From Endomicrobiia bacterium (GTDB taxonomy: Bacteria > Elusimicrobiota > Endomicrobiia > Endomicrobiales > Endomicrobiaceae), in contig WQUP01000068.1 in the NCBI GenBank assembly GCA_009782015.1, positions 1 through 6,326 on the forward strand: a stretch of 6,326 bases of DNA, in the 5' to 3' direction. Below the pieces are notes generated by a model that had not been told where the DNA came from, did no database searches, and worked only from the letters and a program-made list of their open reading frames with translations. Positions 6,326-6,326 of this stretch are shown piece by piece. A program made the position numbers and the translations under genes. Position 1 is the first letter of the stretch; every line of letters begins with the position of its first letter.

Positions 6326-6326
6326 C

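Overview
The window looks like a chromosomal segment of a diderm bacterium, because it carries the C-terminal end of a TonB-dependent outer-membrane receptor and two proteins with Sec signal peptides. An anaerobic Elusimicrobiota (Endomicrobium-like) origin is a guess from the general character of the proteins; it is not proven here. Base composition looks even across the window, and there is no transposase, integrase, tRNA or CRISPR array.

The left half (1-3670, plus strand) is a metal-uptake type cluster. It runs: receptor end, TroA/ZnuA-type periplasmic binding protein, ABC ATPase, ABC-3 family permease, and a class I SAM-dependent methyltransferase. The right half (3781-6304, minus strand) reads eno, ftsB, a periplasmic superoxide-reductase-like protein, then nikR, a nickel-responsive repressor with all four nickel ligands. 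The two halves converge on a hairpin-rich spacer at 3671-3780. NikR facing the importer suggests, but does not prove, that the importer handles nickel or a related metal. The binding protein has lost the usual ZnuA histidines, having only one His in the mature chain, so its substrate is uncertain.

The most unusual content is between the genes. Three gene junctions (receptor/binding protein, ATPase/permease, eno/ftsB) are filled from about the stop codon to about the next start codon by composite inverted-repeat elements. Their arms are arrays of short tandem units: 7-bp GAGTGRR in one element and 8-bp GATGCRRR in two. The loops contain C-run/G-run hairpins. A fourth junction (permease/methyltransferase) holds a palindromic array of about 9-bp units. 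The convergent spacer holds a different inverted-repeat element ending in GTYATYCTGAG-like termini. One 8-bp-unit element provides the last 13 codons and the stop of the ATPase, and the permease and ftsB start just beyond 8-bp-unit elements with no visible Shine-Dalgarno. Together these look like a small-unit repeat family that inserts at, or is tolerated at, operon junctions and may affect RNA folding and translation.
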